DNA of 17,130 nucleotides from Acidobacteriota bacterium (GTDB taxonomy: Bacteria; Acidobacteriota; Terriglobia; Terriglobales; Acidobacteriaceae), in contig JAEZPW010000330.1 in the NCBI GenBank assembly GCA_023441255.1, positions 1 through 17,130 on the forward strand, written 5' to 3'. Shown here piece by piece: positions 7,306 through 14,879 of this stretch (positions within the stretch are counted from its first letter, which is position 1; each line of letters opens with the position of its first letter). A program made the position numbers and the translations under genes. The notes beneath the pieces were generated by a model, which was not told where the DNA came from, made no database searches, and saw only the letters and a program-made list of their open reading frames with translations.

Positions 7306-7643
7306 CGTGAACCAACTCCCAGATGCAAGAGCCTGTATGCGTCGGGCAGGAAGATGAGCATGAGCGACAGACAGACAACGAGCGAGCTCATGGTGACCCA
7401 GCGCATGCGCGATAACTCGAACTTCATATGCATGAAATAGGCAATGATCAACCCGGCTTTCAGGATTGAGAGGCCCATCAGGATCGAGAGCATTCGGACC
7501 GGCTGCATGTTCTGATATGCAAGGTACACCTCAATACCCGTCATGATCAGGAGAGCGATCCAGACGTAGAAAAACTGGGCCCTGTTGTGATGGCGGTGCT
7601 GCTCGGCTACGCCAGCCTCAATTGCAGCTTGCAATTCGTCCAT
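7302..7643 (-). CDS. cytochrome c oxidase subunit IV (CyoD/CtaF-like)
   Basis: The product from ATG 7643 has 113 residues, with a His-rich N-terminus and three membrane helices (about 27-45, 52-72 and 84-104). The motif AYFMHMKFE between helices two and three is typical of the prokaryotic subunit IV family (PF03626-like). The frame is open far upstream, inside the subunit III gene, but ATG 7643 has AGGAG eight to nine bases before it, and that ribosome site overlaps the TAG stop of the subunit III gene. The TGA overlaps the next gene's ATG by four bases. Subunit IV is thought to help fold the catalytic core around the binuclear centre. It acts in the inner membrane. Confidence 0.92.
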   Translation of the reverse strand: MDELQAAIEAGVAEQHRHHNRAQFFYVWIALLIMTGIEVYLAYQNMQPVRMLSILMGLSILKAGLIIAYFMHMKFELSRMRWVTMSSLVVCLSLMLIFLPDAYRLLHLGVGSR

Positions 7644-7654
7644 CGTTTCGACTC

Positions 7655-8452
7655 CTAGACGATCTTGGTGGACATCAGGTACACGAGCGGAAAGATGAAC
7701 ATCCACACCAGATCCACGAAATGCCAGTAGAGACCGGCGACTTCGACATCGGCTGAACTGTAAACCTTCGGCCTTAGCCAAACGATGATTCCGGTGACGA
7801 TGGCAGCGATCAACAGCACGTGCGCGCCGTAGTGGAATGGACTGTACGACGGCGTTGCCAGCCAGGCAATTAGCCAAAGCGCGAGCAGGATCGGAATGAA
7901 CTTGCGTCGCAAGGCGATGATTCCGAGGTAGATCACGCCGATGGTGACATGCAGCATGTGCATGCCGGTGAGCCCGAAGAACGTCGCCGGAAATTGTGGT
8001 ACCGTCTTCGCCACGTCTACAAACTCCGCGTTGGCCGCGTGCCCGGGAACGCTTGGGAAAACCGGTAAGGTCAAACCTTCCGCGATAAGGTTTCCCCATT
8101 CACGCCCGTGCAGGATGACGAAGGCGATGCCACAGGCCATGGTCGCAAACAGGAACAGGCGCTGCGCCTTGGCGTTGCCCATCACCGCAGCTCGCACGGC
8201 GAGCACCATCGTGAGAGAGCTGGTGAGCAGGAACGCCGTCATCAGGGTTGCGTTACGGATGCTCTCCGAATGAAAGGGTGTCGGCCAATTGGGCGTGGAG
8301 ACGCGACCATAAGTGTAGGCGAACAGCAGCGCGCCGAACGTAAGTGAGTCCGAGAGCAGGAACAGCCACATTCCAATCTTCTTGGAATACGTGCCGAATA
8401 GTGAGGGCTCGTAAACTGTCGTCGCGCCATGTTGCACAGCCGCATCAGCCAT
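7655..8452 (-). CDS. cytochrome c oxidase subunit III, long paralogue
   Basis: This 265-residue protein has about seven hydrophobic helices. Family signatures include KIGMWLFLLSDSLTFG (25-40), FFGLTGMHMLHVTIGVIYL (158-176) and a C-terminal LYWHFVDLVWMFIF (241-254). At the position of the DCCD-reactive Glu of mitochondrial subunit III (Glu90 in bovine) it has Asp35. An extra pair of hydrophobic segments lies at about 186-226, around PSYSPFHYGAH. The ATG follows GGAGAG nine bases upstream, and the gene begins 18 bases after the shorter subunit III gene. Subunit III binds lipid, stabilises the core and feeds the D proton path. The symbol coxC or ctaE would fit either paralogue, so I leave it blank. 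Confidence 0.94.
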   Translation of the reverse strand: MADAAVQHGATTVYEPSLFGTYSKKIGMWLFLLSDSLTFGALLFAYTYGRVSTPNWPTPFHSESIRNATLMTAFLLTSSLTMVLAVRAAVMGNAKAQRLFLFATMACGIAFVILHGREWGNLIAEGLTLPVFPSVPGHAANAEFVDVAKTVPQFPATFFGLTGMHMLHVTIGVIYLGIIALRRKFIPILLALWLIAWLATPSYSPFHYGAHVLLIAAIVTGIIVWLRPKVYSSADVEVAGLYWHFVDLVWMFIFPLVYLMSTKIV

Positions 8453-8470
8453 CCTGCCACTCTCCTTGAA

Positions 8471-9142
8471 CTACTTTGCAAACCACAGAAGCGCGAAGAT
8501 ATAGATCCACAACAGCGCCATGAAATGCCAGTACCACGCCACGGTGTCGAGCACGATGTAGCGCGACTGAACGGGACGGCGCCTCAGAAACATGAAGATC
8601 GCACACAGCAGCGCCACCAAGCCTCCGGCAAGATGAACCGCGTGCGTGGCCGTCAGCAGATACACGAACGAACTGCTCGGGCTGGTTGCGACGTAGAATC
8701 CGACACGTGCGAGTTCACGCCAGGCTAAGACCTGTCCAGCGAGAAAACCGGCGCCCAGTGCGACCGTGAGACCGAGCAACGCCGGGATGCGTTCTTGCCC
8801 GATGGACACGCCGCGAACTCCGCCCGCCGGCAACAATGCTACGCGTTGCGCAAGCTGTCTCCTGACGGCCTCCAGGCTGATACTGCTCAAGATCAACACG
8901 ATTGTGTTCACGAGTAGCAGTTTCACGGGGAGCTTCACGCTGAACCAGTCGCGAACATAGGTCCCTGAGCGCTCGTCGAGTGTTGGCAGGCCCTGGCGAA
9001 CGATATAAGCACTGGTAAAGGACACAAACAGCATCACGATCGGCGTGATCGCTACAGCCAGTCCTAGACGCGCGCGCCGCAAGCGTCCCCGGTAATCCGG
9101 TGTACCTCCGTCAAATCCGCGATCGAAGGTAGTTGTCGCCAT
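8471..9142 (-). CDS. cytochrome c oxidase subunit III, short paralogue
   Basis: This 223-residue protein has about five membrane helices (near 25-47, 73-91, 118-140, 155-183 and 203-221). Subunit III signatures are the LLVNTIVLILSSISLEA segment (76-92) and the C-terminal AWYWHFMALLWIYIF (202-216). The segment that matches the helix carrying the DCCD-reactive carboxylate in other subunits III (about 31-45) has no acidic residue, unlike the longer paralogue next door. The gene starts eight bases after coxA; its AGGAGA ribosome site overlaps the coxA stop. Two subunit III genes in one operon occur in several phyla. Whether both enter the same complex is unknown. Confidence 0.9.
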   Translation of the reverse strand: MATTTFDRGFDGGTPDYRGRLRRARLGLAVAITPIVMLFVSFTSAYIVRQGLPTLDERSGTYVRDWFSVKLPVKLLLVNTIVLILSSISLEAVRRQLAQRVALLPAGGVRGVSIGQERIPALLGLTVALGAGFLAGQVLAWRELARVGFYVATSPSSSFVYLLTATHAVHLAGGLVALLCAIFMFLRRRPVQSRYIVLDTVAWYWHFMALLWIYIFALLWFAK

Positions 9143-9150
9143 CGCGTCTC

Positions 9151-10884
9151 CTAATGCGCCTCCACCGTCACCGGATCCGTCTGCATGACGAAATCACGTG
9201 GCGCTCCCGGCACGCTGTATTCGTAAGGACCGTGGTGAACGACAGGAGTGACTCCGCCGAAATTGTCATGCGGCGGCGGTGTCGCCGTGGTCCATTCCAG
9301 TGTGGTGGCCTCCCACGGATTGTCGCTGGCCTTCTCACCCTTCTTCATGCTCCAGAAGAGGTTGAACAAGAACACGAACTGGATACCGATAGTGATGAAC
9401 GCCGCGTAGGTCATGAAGGTCTGCAACGGGATCAGCCTGTGCAGATAAGTGACCTCAGTCAGCTGCGAATAGCGCCGTGGATGCCCGGCGAGGCCCAAGT
9501 AGTGCATGGGCATGAAGATCGCGTATGTGCCGGCGAATGTGACCCAGAAGTGGAGCTTCCCCAGGCGTTCGTTCATCATGCGGCCAAACATCTTGGGGAA
9601 CCAGTAGTACGTCGCCGCGAAGATGCCGAATATCGCCGCCACACCCATGATCAGGTGGAAGTGGCCTACGACGAAGTACGTATCGTGCAGCGGAATGTCG
9701 AGTACTGGTTGCGCCAGGAACGGCCCGCTCAGTCCGCCCGAGACAAACAGCGATACGAAGCCGATGGCGAACAGCATCGGCGTATAGAAACGGATGCGAC
9801 CGCGATGCAGAGTCCCCAGCCAGTTGAATGTCTTGATCGCGGAAGGCACGCCGATGGCCATGGTCATGAGCGAGAATGCGAAAGCCGAATACGGACTCAT
9901 GCCACTCATGAACATGTGGTGGCCCCACACAACAAATCCGAGAATGCCGATCGCCATGATGGCGTAGACCATGGCACGGTACCCGAATATCGGCTTGCGA
10001 GAGAACGTCGAGAGAATCTGCGAAGCCACGCCCATACCGGGCAAAATGGCGATGTAAACCTCCGGATGTCCGAAGAACCAGAACAGGTGCTGCCACAGCA
10101 GCGGAGAGCCGCCCTTGTGACCCATCACCTGGCCGTTCACAACCACGAGTGGAACGTAGAAGCTCGTTCCCAGGTTTCGATCGAGTAGGAGCAGGATTCC
10201 AGCCGAGAGCAGGACGCCGAACGCCAGCAGTCCGAGTATGGCTGTGATGAACCAGGCCCAGACGGTTAGCGGCATGCGCATCATGGTCATGCCCTTGGCG
10301 CGAAGATCCAGGGTGGTGGTGATGAAATTCAAGGCGCCCATCAGCGAGGCGAGGCAGAACAGAGCAATGCTCGTTACCCATAAATCCGCGCCGAGCTGTT
10401 CACCGGGACCGGCCGAGGGTAAGGCGCTGAGAGGCGCGTACCCTGTCCACCCATGGAGGGGAGCGCCGCCTGTAACGAAGAACGCCGCGATCATGACCAC
10501 GAACGCGACGAACGTCGTCCAGAACGAAAGCATGTTCAGGACGGGGAACGCCATGTCCGGTGCGCCGATCTGGATGGGGAGGAAGTAGTTTCCGAAACCG
10601 CCCTGAGGAGCTGTCGTGAGCACGAAGAACACCATGATCGTGCCGTGCATGGTAAGCAGGCTGAGGTAGGTCTCGGGCTTGATCTCGCCGAACAGTGGCA
10701 GAGTGGCACTCGGCCAGACCAGGTGTATGCGCATCAGCAGCGAGAGAAACATGCCGACGAAGACCGCCGTCAGTGCCAGGAAGTAGTACTGGAGGCCAAT
10801 AACCTTGTGGTCAAGACTGAACACGTACTTGCGGATGAAGCCCGAGGGCGCAGCATGTGCGTGCGTGGTAGCGGTAGTCGCCAT
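9151..10884 (-). CDS. coxA: cytochrome c oxidase subunit I (A1-type heme-copper oxidase)
   Basis: The 577-residue protein has the twelve-helix core of heme-copper oxidases and couples O2 reduction to proton pumping in the inner membrane. Visible ligands are His80 and His410 for the low-spin heme, His408 for the high-spin heme, and His273, His322 and His323 for CuB. Tyr277 in HPEVYI is the residue cross-linked to His. Both proton paths are intact: Asn99, Asp110, Asn117 and Glu275 (D path) and Lys351 (K path). Glu275 places it in the A1 subfamily. One small oddity is His468 in AGHPRRY, where most relatives have Met. The ATG shares one base with the coxB stop (TAATG), a coupled junction. The C-terminal 70 residues form a hydrophilic extension with a Pro/His-rich part. 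Confidence 0.97.
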   Translation of the reverse strand: MATTATTHAHAAPSGFIRKYVFSLDHKVIGLQYYFLALTAVFVGMFLSLLMRIHLVWPSATLPLFGEIKPETYLSLLTMHGTIMVFFVLTTAPQGGFGNYFLPIQIGAPDMAFPVLNMLSFWTTFVAFVVMIAAFFVTGGAPLHGWTGYAPLSALPSAGPGEQLGADLWVTSIALFCLASLMGALNFITTTLDLRAKGMTMMRMPLTVWAWFITAILGLLAFGVLLSAGILLLLDRNLGTSFYVPLVVVNGQVMGHKGGSPLLWQHLFWFFGHPEVYIAILPGMGVASQILSTFSRKPIFGYRAMVYAIMAIGILGFVVWGHHMFMSGMSPYSAFAFSLMTMAIGVPSAIKTFNWLGTLHRGRIRFYTPMLFAIGFVSLFVSGGLSGPFLAQPVLDIPLHDTYFVVGHFHLIMGVAAIFGIFAATYYWFPKMFGRMMNERLGKLHFWVTFAGTYAIFMPMHYLGLAGHPRRYSQLTEVTYLHRLIPLQTFMTYAAFITIGIQFVFLFNLFWSMKKGEKASDNPWEATTLEWTTATPPPHDNFGGVTPVVHHGPYEYSVPGAPRDFVMQTDPVTVEAH

Positions 10885-11690
10885 TATTGTTTCTCCGCCT
10901 CCCTTGCCTTCAGCCAGTTGTCATAGTCGGCCTGACTTACTACCTTCAACATCCCGTGCATCTTGTAGTGCCCGAGACCACATAGCTCGGCACAGGCGAT
11001 TTCGTAATCCCCGATCTGGGTGGGAGTGAAATGCATGTGGATCGCGAGACCGGGTACTGCGTCCTGCTTGAAACGCATGGAGGGCACAAAAAAGCTGTGG
11101 ATCACATCGACCGCCCGTAGCGTAAGGTCGACCTGGCGGTTGACCGGCAGATACATCGTGCCGCTGACGATGTCGTCCTTGGCTGACGAATCGGTCGTAT
11201 CGAGACCGATAGCCGACTCGTTCCCGGCAGAGGGATCGATCAATTGCGGGTCGGTCTTGCCGAACTTGCCATCTGCTCCTGCATACCGGAAGTACCAGGC
11301 GAACTGCATGCCCGTGACCTCCACCTTCACGGAATCGGGCTTGGCGGGCTCGAAGCGCTCCCTGGCCCAAATTGAACTGCCAGTCAGGTTGAGGCCTATG
11401 AAAAGGATGGCAGTCAGGGTAGTCCACAAGATCTCAAGCTTGGTATTGCCATGAGAATATGCTGCCGCCGACGTCCCCGTGCGATCGCGGTACGACCATA
11501 CGAAGTAGCCGAGTGAGCACTGCGCCAGCACGAAGACGATCCCCATGATGATGAATGTCCTCGTGAATTGGTGATCGATACCCGCGGCAGCGGCAGACGC
11601 GCCCAGAGGAAGCCACCAGGTCTTCGCGACAAAGAAGTAAACGCTGAGGAAGGTGATCAGCCAGATTAGCGCCAGAACAGCGAGCCCCAT
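10884..11690 (-). CDS. coxB: cytochrome c oxidase subunit II (CuA subunit)
   Basis: The frame is open to 11798, but ATG 11690 with GGGAGG eight bases before it (complement of 11699-11704) gives a natural N-terminal membrane helix and 268 residues. Hydrophobic helices lie at about 2-22, 45-65 and 86-106; the last two form the usual hairpin, while the first is a signal anchor or an extra helix. The periplasmic cupredoxin domain carries the full CuA set: His198, Cys233, Glu235, Cys237, His241 and Met244 (CAELCGLGHYKM). There is no CxxCH, so it is not fused to cytochrome c, unlike the Bacillus caa3 subunit II. It must therefore take electrons from a separate carrier, for which the left-arm cytochrome or cupredoxin are candidates. 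It is the first gene of the oxidase operon. Confidence 0.95.
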   Translation of the reverse strand: MGLAVLALIWLITFLSVYFFVAKTWWLPLGASAAAAGIDHQFTRTFIIMGIVFVLAQCSLGYFVWSYRDRTGTSAAAYSHGNTKLEILWTTLTAILFIGLNLTGSSIWARERFEPAKPDSVKVEVTGMQFAWYFRYAGADGKFGKTDPQLIDPSAGNESAIGLDTTDSSAKDDIVSGTMYLPVNRQVDLTLRAVDVIHSFFVPSMRFKQDAVPGLAIHMHFTPTQIGDYEIACAELCGLGHYKMHGMLKVVSQADYDNWLKAREAEKQ

Positions 11691-11770
11691 CCCGAGTACC
11701 TCCCGACAGGCACTCGCCCTCACGCCGCACCCAGGGAACAACCGGCCCTCTACCCTGTCCGGCAGGAGAG

Positions 11771-11799
11771 CGTCACGGGTATGTGTGACGTGGAACACA
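11771..11799. promoter_or_regulatory. overlapping inverted repeats, CRP/FNR-family-like site upstream of coxB
   Basis: CGTCAC (11771-11776) and GTGACG (11785-11790) form an inverted repeat with an eight-base spacer. Overlapping it, 11784-11799 reads, on the coxB strand, TGTGTTCCACGTCACA. This matches the TGTGA-N6-TCACA pattern of CRP-type regulators at nine of ten positions. It lies 94-109 bases before the coxB ATG, a sensible place for an activator. The match is by eye; such sites arise by chance. Confidence 0.28.
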
Positions 11800-12050
11800 C
11801 GGCATGGGTTGCAAGACGAAGCCGACTATTCACGTGCCGATTGCCTTTCAGTTCACTGCCATCTGGGGCGGGCTCGGGTCGAAAGGAGACGTGGGAGCAG
11901 ATGAATGCTGTCGAGACTCGTGCCGCGACTCTTGTCCATTTTGTGCAGGCTAGAGTGGTGGAGGCGGCGAGAGTTCAAGGCCGTGTTGAAACAGGCAAGT
12001 TGTTGATTCTTCGTTTACCTACCAGACGACAATGCCCAATGGACGCGTCC

Positions 12051-12068
12051 GTTGTACGTTTGTTGTAC
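12051..12068. repeat. GTTGTAC direct repeat with 11-base period
   Basis: GTTGTAC occurs at 12051-12057 and again at 12062-12068, so the copies are one DNA helical turn apart. Two half-sites on the same face of DNA can bind a response regulator or similar tandem-site protein. It lies 80-96 bases downstream of kdpC and about 360 bases before coxB. The repeat is seen; any role is a guess. Confidence 0.25.
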
Positions 12069-12097
12069 AGGCGTACCGATCGAGACGGGCGTGACTT

Positions 12098-12110
12098 GTC
12101 TGTAACAGAC
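12098..12110. repeat. perfect palindrome GTCTGTAACAGAC
   Basis: Six bases each side of a central A form a perfect inverted repeat 37-49 bases after the kdpC stop. The single-base loop makes it unlikely as an RNA hairpin or terminator; a dimeric DNA-binding protein site is more plausible. No binding protein can be named. Confidence 0.25.
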
Positions 12111-12146
12111 GTAATCCCCGAAACGCGGCAGCCTTGGGCGGTTCGA

Positions 12147-12752
12147 TTAACGTGCTGACTTAAGCTCTGCCGATGCTGCTTTCGTATTCGGGCGAACTGC
12201 ATCGAGGTCGAGGTTCAACTCCAAGACATTTACACGTGACTCGCCCAAGAACTTGAGTTGACGTCCCTGCGTGTGCTTGGCTACGAGTTGGCGCACGGCA
12301 TCCTCACTCATTCCGCGCTCCCTGGCGACGCGTGCAACCTGGAACTCGGCAGCGGCGGGCGAGATGTGCGGGTCGAAACCAGAAGCGGAAGTCGTAACGA
12401 GGTCGATGGGGACCGGCGTACCTGGATTGTCAGTTTGCAGCACCGCCGTGTCGCTCTTCACGCGATCGATGAGCTTCTGGTTAGTAGGTCCGAGATTCGA
12501 GCCGGCAGAGTTGGCCGCATCGTATCCGTTGCCGGCCGCCGATGGCCGGGGGTGGAAGTATGCCGGAGAAGCGAAGCCCTGCCCGATGATTCTGGAGCCG
12601 ACAAGCACACCGTTACGCTGAATGAGTTGGCCGTTCGCTTTGTCATGGAAAATCACCTGGGCGATTCCGGTCATAACCAGCGGATAGACGAAGCCCAGCA
12701 AGAGGGTAGTGGCGGCGGTCATCAAAACGGCGGTCATTAAGTTCTTCTTCAT
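12147..12752 (-). CDS. kdpC: potassium-transporting ATPase subunit C
   Basis: This 201-residue protein has one N-terminal membrane helix (about 7-29) and a periplasmic domain with KdpC signatures: GSRIIGQGF (52-60), YFHPRPSAAGNGYDAANSAG (65-84) followed by SNLGP, and DLVTTSASGFDPHIS (117-131). KdpC stabilises the KdpFABC complex. Length is normal for the family, with a short variable tail after about residue 185. The ATG follows GAGG six bases upstream, a site that overlaps the kdpB stop codon. It is the last kdp gene in the window; downstream is the cox spacer, not kdpD. Confidence 0.96.
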   Translation of the reverse strand: MKKNLMTAVLMTAATTLLLGFVYPLVMTGIAQVIFHDKANGQLIQRNGVLVGSRIIGQGFASPAYFHPRPSAAGNGYDAANSAGSNLGPTNQKLIDRVKSDTAVLQTDNPGTPVPIDLVTTSASGFDPHISPAAAEFQVARVARERGMSEDAVRQLVAKHTQGRQLKFLGESRVNVLELNLDLDAVRPNTKAASAELKSAR

Positions 12753-12761
12753 GGTGAACCT

Positions 12762-14870
12762 CTACGCGAGCCCTATCCGCGTGATCAACATGTCAATCAG
12801 CTTGATCCCGATAAACGGCGCCAGGATTCCCCCGAGCCCGTAGATAAGCAGGTTGCTCCGGAGCAGTGCGGCCGCACCCAGCGCGCGATACTTCACGCCG
12901 CGCAGCGCCAGCGGAATCAGGGCGATGATGATCAGGGCGTTGAAGATCACGGCGGAGAGCACAGCCGAAGTCGGCGTCTTCAGGTGCATGATGTTCAATG
13001 CGTTCAGCACCGGGAAGGTGCCGGCGAACATTGCCGGAATGATGGCGAAGTACTTCGCAACGTCGTTTGAGATGGAGAACGTGGTCAGCGATCCGCGGGT
13101 CATGAGGAGCTGCTTGCCTATTTCGACTACCTCGATCAGCTTGGTGGGGTTGGAGTCGAGATCCACCATATTGCCGGCTTCCTTAGCTGCCTGCGTGCCC
13201 GTGTTCATAGCGACGCCGACGTCCGCCTGCGCGAGGGCGGGAGCGTCGTTGGTGCCGTCCCCGGTCATCGCGACGAGTTTGCCTTGTGATTGCTCACGCC
13301 GGATCAGGTCCATCTTGTCCTTGGGAGTGGCCTGGGCGAGAAAGTCATCGACCCCGGCCTCTCGGGCGATAGCCGCGGCAGTCAGCGGGTTGTCGCCCGT
13401 TATCATGATGGTCTTTATGCCCATCGCACGAAGCTGAGCAAAGCGTTCGCGCATTCCGCCCTTCACGATGTCTTTAAGCTCAATGACGCCGAGAGCGCCG
13501 CGACTCCTCTCGGCGACGACCAAGGGTGTACCGCCGTTGCGAGCGATTTGCTCGACCTTGGCCCTGACTTCGTCCGGCAACACAGCGTCGTGCTCTCGCA
13601 GATACTTTTCGATCGCGTCCACCGCGCCTTTGCGAATCTCGAAACCGTTGATATTGACGCCGGACATGCGTGTCTGCGCCGAGAACGGAACAAAGTGCGC
13701 CTCGTGCTCTGCCAGTTCGCGTCCGCGCAGACCGTACTTGGTTTTCGCAAGCACTACGATGGAGCGGCCCTCCGGAGTTTCATCGGGGAGCGATGAGAGC
13801 TGCGCCGCGTTGGCCATTTCATCAGCGGATACGCCGGGTGCAGCGATGAAAGCAGTGGCTTGCCTGTTGCCGAGTGTGATCGTTCCAGTCTTGTCCAAGA
13901 GCAATGTGTTAACATCGCCCGCCGCCTCGACAGCGCGTCCGGACATGGCCAGCACGTTGTGCTGAATGAGGCGGTCCATGCCGGCAATGCCAATCGCGGA
14001 TAGCAGGCCGCCGATGGTGGTCGGGATCAGGCATACCAGCAAGGACACCAGGACAAACACGGTTTGCGGTGATCCGGAGTAAATGGCAAAAGGCTGGAGA
14101 GTCACGACGGCCAGCAGGAAAATGATCGTCAGTCCTGCAAGCAGGATGTTCAATGCGATTTCATTAGGTGTCTTCTGCCGTTCGGCACCTTCGACCAAGG
14201 CGATCATGCGGTCGAGGAAGGTTTCGCCGGGATTGGAACTGATACGGACTGTTATCTGATCGGAGAGAACCCGCGTGCCGCCAGTGACAGCCGACCGGTC
14301 GCCGCCAGATTCTCGGATCACGGGGGCAGACTCGCCTGTTATGGCCGATTCGTCGACCGACGCTACGCCTTCGGTGACCTCTCCGTCACCCGGAATGAAC
14401 TCGCCGGCGGCCACGAAAACCAGATCTCCGGCACGCAGTTTCGAGCCGGGCACCGTCTCAGTGTGACCGTCCGGCAGCAAGCGATTCGCCATCGTCTCGG
14501 CGCGAGCCTTACGTAGCGAGTCAGCCTGCGCTTTGCCACGGCCTTCGGCCATTGCCTCCGCGAAGTTTGCAAACAAGACCGTGAACCACAGCCACAACGT
14601 GATCTGCAGGTTGAAGCCGAACTGCGTGCCTCCCCTGAACAAAAGGATTGTGGTGATCACACTGCCCACTTCCACCACAAACATGACAGGAATCCCCATC
14701 ATGTGACGCGGGTTCAGCTTCACAAACGAATCCAGAATGGCGCGGCGAACGATCTTCCATTCCCAGACAGCTTTCGACTTTGTCTTCGGGACACTTGGTT
14801 CCACGGCCAGTCTTGGCTCAGGCTTCCGCACAACTTGCGAAACCGGTCGGTTTGTCAAATTCGTGGCCAT
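12762..14870 (-). CDS. kdpB: potassium-transporting ATPase, ATP-binding subunit B
   Basis: A 702-residue P-type ATPase subunit, the energising part of KdpFABC in the inner membrane. Visible motifs are TGES (178-181) of the actuator domain, the phosphorylated Asp326 in DKTGT, KGA (414-416) in the nucleotide-binding domain, TGDNP (491-495) and GDGTNDAP (537-544). Ser181 is the counterpart of the E. coli TGES serine whose phosphorylation shuts the pump down at high K+. The first 35 residues form a basic, probably disordered extension. I prefer ATG 14870, seven bases after AGG in the overlap with the kdpA stop; a TTG at 14876 would add two residues. Nine bases separate kdpA and kdpB. Confidence 0.97.
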   Translation of the reverse strand: MATNLTNRPVSQVVRKPEPRLAVEPSVPKTKSKAVWEWKIVRRAILDSFVKLNPRHMMGIPVMFVVEVGSVITTILLFRGGTQFGFNLQITLWLWFTVLFANFAEAMAEGRGKAQADSLRKARAETMANRLLPDGHTETVPGSKLRAGDLVFVAAGEFIPGDGEVTEGVASVDESAITGESAPVIRESGGDRSAVTGGTRVLSDQITVRISSNPGETFLDRMIALVEGAERQKTPNEIALNILLAGLTIIFLLAVVTLQPFAIYSGSPQTVFVLVSLLVCLIPTTIGGLLSAIGIAGMDRLIQHNVLAMSGRAVEAAGDVNTLLLDKTGTITLGNRQATAFIAAPGVSADEMANAAQLSSLPDETPEGRSIVVLAKTKYGLRGRELAEHEAHFVPFSAQTRMSGVNINGFEIRKGAVDAIEKYLREHDAVLPDEVRAKVEQIARNGGTPLVVAERSRGALGVIELKDIVKGGMRERFAQLRAMGIKTIMITGDNPLTAAAIAREAGVDDFLAQATPKDKMDLIRREQSQGKLVAMTGDGTNDAPALAQADVGVAMNTGTQAAKEAGNMVDLDSNPTKLIEVVEIGKQLLMTRGSLTTFSISNDVAKYFAIIPAMFAGTFPVLNALNIMHLKTPTSAVLSAVIFNALIIIALIPLALRGVKYRALGAAALLRSNLLIYGLGGILAPFIGIKLIDMLITRIGLA

Positions 14871-14879
14871 AATCAAACC

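Larger units (their letters stand above)
11691..12146 (-). promoter_or_regulatory. kdpC-coxB spacer, presumed cox promoter region
   Basis: These 456 bases carry no convincing gene. All flanking genes run leftwards, so the spacer should hold the end of the kdp transcript and the promoter of the cox operon. I could not find a good -35/-10 pair, and no GC-rich hairpin with a U-run that would serve as intrinsic terminator after kdpC. What can be seen are the coxB ribosome site (11699-11704), two overlapping inverted repeats near 11771-11799, a pair of GTTGTAC direct repeats (12051-12068) and a perfect small palindrome (12098-12110). A weak ORF on the + strand (11901-12158) is discussed among the findings. 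Confidence 0.5.

Noticed and set aside
7644..8099. Long upstream extension of the subunit IV frame into the subunit III gene
   Set aside because: It overlaps the conserved subunit III in another frame, and the true start at 7643 has its own ribosome site.
9133..10188. 351-codon + strand ORF opposite coxA
   Set aside because: Antisense shadow of a highly conserved gene; the product is His/Arg/Glu-rich with no family and no ribosome site fitting the local operon.
10884..11690. Cytochrome c fused to subunit II (caa3 type)
   Set aside because: The protein ends shortly after the CuA domain and contains no CxxCH motif.
11691..11798. N-terminal extension of coxB from an upstream start at 11798
   Set aside because: The extra 36 residues are hydrophilic and not typical of subunit II, while ATG 11690 has a GGGAGG ribosome site and begins a membrane helix.
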